Assembly (NCBI GenBank): GCA_038257845.1 | Contig: JBBSQL010000005.1 | Coordinates: forward strand, 1 to 64,000 | Reading direction: 5' to 3' | Origin: JAFDXJ01 sp038257845 | GTDB taxonomy: Bacteria > Bacteroidota > Bacteroidia > Chitinophagales > Chitinophagaceae | DNA length: 64,000 nt | In this document: positions 61,957-64,000 of the stretch, in pieces | How positions within the stretch are numbered: position 1 is the first letter of the stretch | Layout: every line of letters starts with the position of its first letter | Translations under genes and position numbers: made by a program | Notes under the pieces: model-generated | The model's input: only the letters and a program-made list of their open reading frames with translations | The model's database searches: none | Told to the model about the DNA's origin: nothing

Positions 61957-63192
61957 ATGGCAAAACAAACAAATCTTCATTGTTCATTTTGTGGCCGCAG
62001 CCGCGATGAGGTTAAAATCCTTATTGCAGGCCAGGAAGGCCATATTTGTGAAAATTGTGTGGAGCATGCGGAAGAAATCATTTCCCATGAATTATTGGAG
62101 CGGGATGATCTCCAGGTAAAACAATACCGCTTTAATATCCGCAAACCGAAAGAGGTAAAAGAATATTTAGATCAATATGTGATCGGACAGGAAGATGCCA
62201 AAAGAGTTTTATCTGTAGCAGTGTATAATCACTTTAAGCGTATTACTCAAAAGGCACAGGTAGATGATGTGGAAATAGAAAAGAGTAATATCATCATGGT
62301 GGGTGAAACCGGTACTGGAAAAACACTTTTAGCAAAAACCATTGCCCGCCAGTTAAATGTTCCTTTTGCCATTGTGGATGCGACTGTATTTACCGAAGCC
62401 GGCTATGTAGGGGAAGATGTGGAAAGCATGCTCACCCGCCTTTTACAGGTTTGTAATTATGATGTTGCTGCCGCAGAGAAAGGCATTGTGTATATAGATG
62501 AAATAGATAAAATTGCCCGCAAAGGTGACAACCCATCCATCACCAGGGATGTGAGTGGAGAAGGCGTACAGCAGGGACTTTTAAAAATGCTGGAAGGTAC
62601 AGAAGTCCTCGTGCCACCACAGGGTGGAAGGAAACATCCCGAGCAAAAAATGATCAAAGTAAACACAAGTAATATCTTATTTATTTGTGGTGGCGCATTT
62701 GATGGCATTGATAAAGTCATTGCACGACGTATAAATACAAATGCTATTGGTTTCAATGTAAATAAAGAAACGCGCGAAGATCAAAAGAATAATTTGCTCC
62801 AGTTTATCAATGCTCAGGATTTAAAAGGCTTTGGCTTAATCCCAGAATTGCTAGGCCGCTTGCCTGTTGTTACACATTTGGAACCATTGGACGCGGTGAT
62901 CCTGCGCGCTATTCTCACTCAACCAAAAAACAGCCTCATGAAACAATACACGAAATTGTTTTCTTATGAAGGAATTTCCCTGAAAATTGAAGAGGAGGTG
63001 TTGAACTTTATGGTGAAAAAAGCGCTGGAATATAAATTGGGTGCAAGAGGCCTTCGCAGTATTTGCGAATATATTCTCACAGATGCAATGTTTGATTTGC
63101 CGGGAAGTGGAGTTAAAGAACTGGTAGTGGATTTGGAATATGCCGAACAAAAAATTAATAAGAGCAAACTCAATTTGCTCAAAGTGGCATAA
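61957..63192 (+). CDS. clpX: ClpX ATPase, specificity subunit of ClpXP
   Basis: ClpX unfolds substrates and threads them into ClpP. The 411-residue product has the N-terminal C4 zinc finger (C9, C12, C31, C34), the Walker A loop GETGTGKTLLAKT (about residues 112-124), Walker B VYIDEIDKIA, and a complete AAA+ domain with sensor-2 GARGLRSICEYIL. The ClpP-contacting IGF-type loop appears as IGFNV near residue 266. It is 95 bp after clpP2 and ends with a terminator. Confidence 0.98.
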   Translation: MAKQTNLHCSFCGRSRDEVKILIAGQEGHICENCVEHAEEIISHELLERDDLQVKQYRFNIRKPKEVKEYLDQYVIGQEDAKRVLSVAVYNHFKRITQKAQVDDVEIEKSNIIMVGETGTGKTLLAKTIARQLNVPFAIVDATVFTEAGYVGEDVESMLTRLLQVCNYDVAAAEKGIVYIDEIDKIARKGDNPSITRDVSGEGVQQGLLKMLEGTEVLVPPQGGRKHPEQKMIKVNTSNILFICGGAFDGIDKVIARRINTNAIGFNVNKETREDQKNNLLQFINAQDLKGFGLIPELLGRLPVVTHLEPLDAVILRAILTQPKNSLMKQYTKLFSYEGISLKIEEEVLNFMVKKALEYKLGARGLRSICEYILTDAMFDLPGSGVKELVVDLEYAEQKINKSKLNLLKVA

Positions 63193-63210
63193 ATTTTTTT
63201 ACAAAAATTG

Positions 63211-63246
63211 AATGCCTGCGTCTAAAAATGCAGGCATTTTTATTTG
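63211..63246 (+). terminator. Intrinsic terminator of the clp unit
   Basis: A 9-bp stem (AATGCCTGC with GCAGGCATT) has a 10-nt loop and is followed by TTTTATTT. It overlaps the stop codon of the convergent alaS. Confidence 0.8.
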
Positions 63247-64000
63247 TGTGAAATAAGGCTGCGAACCACTTCGACCACTTCGGGAAGTTTACTTGCATCC
63301 TGGCCGCCGGCTGTTGCAAAATTTTTCTGTCCGCCGCCTCCCCCTTTGATCAATGGAGAAATTTTTTGCTTAATAATTTCATTGGCAGCTTGCATTTTCC
63401 CGGGAATTAAATTTTCATCAATATACAATGCCACTACAGCTTTACCGGCCATTTCAGATAACAATAAAATGACTGAATCTGATCTTTCTGCACCCAACGC
63501 AAAAGCCAGTTTCCTCAAGGCATCAGGAGTTTGCGATGCTACAATTTCTCCTAAAAATTGAATGCTATTGAATGCTTCAAATTTATTTAAAAGATCATTT
63601 TTTATTTGATTGAGTTCTTTTGCCTGCAGGCTTTCAATTAATTTCAATTGCTGTGAATTTTCTGAAAGTAAATGCTGAATTGCATTTTTTAAAGATGCCG
63701 GATTTTTTAATATTTCTTTCAGCGATTCCAATTCATTACTATCTTGTTGAATAACATTTTCAGCCGCCATGCCACAAACCGCTTCTATGCGACGCACGCC
63801 TGCCGCAATACCGCTTTCATGTGCTATTTTAAAAAAACCAATTTCGCCGGTCGCTTTCACATGTGTGCCGCCACAAAGTTCTATCGAAAATGAAGGATCC
63901 ATTTCTACAACCCGCACCATTTCCCCGTATTTTTCTCCAAAAAGCGCCATAGCACCCAGTTTCAGCGCCTCGTCTTTGGGCAATACCATCGTTGATACCG
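63240..64000 (-). CDS. alaS: Alanyl-tRNA synthetase, C-terminal part (cut by window edge)
   Basis: This is the 3' part of alaS, whose product charges tRNA-Ala. The frame is open to the window edge, so the ATG at 63989 is internal. The visible 253 residues carry the zinc/editing motif ELCGGTH (near fragment residue 42), the helical linker, and the glycine-rich DHHA1-type C-terminal domain with LIKGGGGGQKNFATAGGQ. The rest of the gene, including the class II aminoacylation core, lies beyond 64000. It converges on clpX. Confidence 0.96.
   Translation of the reverse strand, partial: VSTMVLPKDEALKLGAMALFGEKYGEMVRVVEMDPSFSIELCGGTHVKATGEIGFFKIAHESGIAAGVRRIEAVCGMAAENVIQQDSNELESLKEILKNPASLKNAIQHLLSENSQQLKLIESLQAKELNQIKNDLLNKFEAFNSIQFLGEIVASQTPDALRKLAFALGAERSDSVILLLSEMAGKAVVALYIDENLIPGKMQAANEIIKQKISPLIKGGGGGQKNFATAGGQDASKLPEVVEVVRSLISHK

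Overview
The window is ordinary, gene-dense, AT-rich chromosome of a Bacteroidota bacterium, most likely a member of the Chitinophagales (Chitinophagaceae-like). Supporting signs are the Bacteroidota -7 promoter element TAnnTTTG in front of many genes, a type IX secretion C-terminal sorting domain, DUF4136, DUF4412/GLPGLI-like and DUF4369/TlpA-like proteins, a one-domain ATP synthase epsilon subunit next to atpD, and the Bacteroidota gene order of the division cluster. No rRNA, prophage, insertion sequence or CRISPR array was found.

Layout. 1-546 is the end of a TauE/SafE permease. 614-16895 (minus strand) is a complete dcw cluster, mraZ-rsmH-ftsL-ftsI-murE-mraY-murD-ftsW-murG-murC-ftsQ-ftsA-ftsZ, tightly packed and closed by an intrinsic terminator at 564-587; murF and ddl are not in it. 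A 258-bp divergent intergenic region with phased repeats separates it from queA. 18.4-26.7 kb is accessory: an orphan histidine kinase, YqgE, a MuiA-like DUF4139 protein with an inserted carboxypeptidase-regulatory domain, a T9SS-sorted beta-propeller protein, small envelope proteins, and hairpin-forming interspersed repeats. 26.8-32.9 kb holds atpDC, dps, a voltage-gated K+ channel, ilvE, an unknown gene, an inosine triphosphatase and a thioesterase. 33-42.5 kb holds aroE, a ComA-type phosphosulfolactate synthase, TPR proteins, a thioredoxin-like protein, an IMPACT protein, a RelE-type toxin-antitoxin pair, ribD and prmC. A tRNA-Ser(GGA) at 42.7 kb abuts a 124-bp near-palindrome. Then follow tatD, a deacetylase, an alpha-L-fucosidase, gltX, a membrane glycosyltransferase, a lone B12-binding domain, an enoyl-CoA hydratase, a fatty-acid-hydroxylase-type protein, dnaN, a lone receiver, recX, a KdnB-type dehydrogenase, an MG2/TonB-plug-like protein and a flippase. 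The window ends with tRNA-Leu(TAG)-tig-(57-aa ORF)-clpP-clpP2-clpX and the 3' part of alaS.

Together the genes mainly serve peptidoglycan synthesis and division, envelope building, translation and protein quality control. I found no clearly new multi-gene system. The items most worth a second look are the palindrome abutting tRNA-Ser, the GC-rich hairpin repeats at 22.6 and 24.4 kb, the -7 boxes lying only 5-6 nt from start codons, the phased repeats upstream of mraZ/queA, the tandem clpP pair with a small ORF, and the KdnB-like and ComA-like enzymes.
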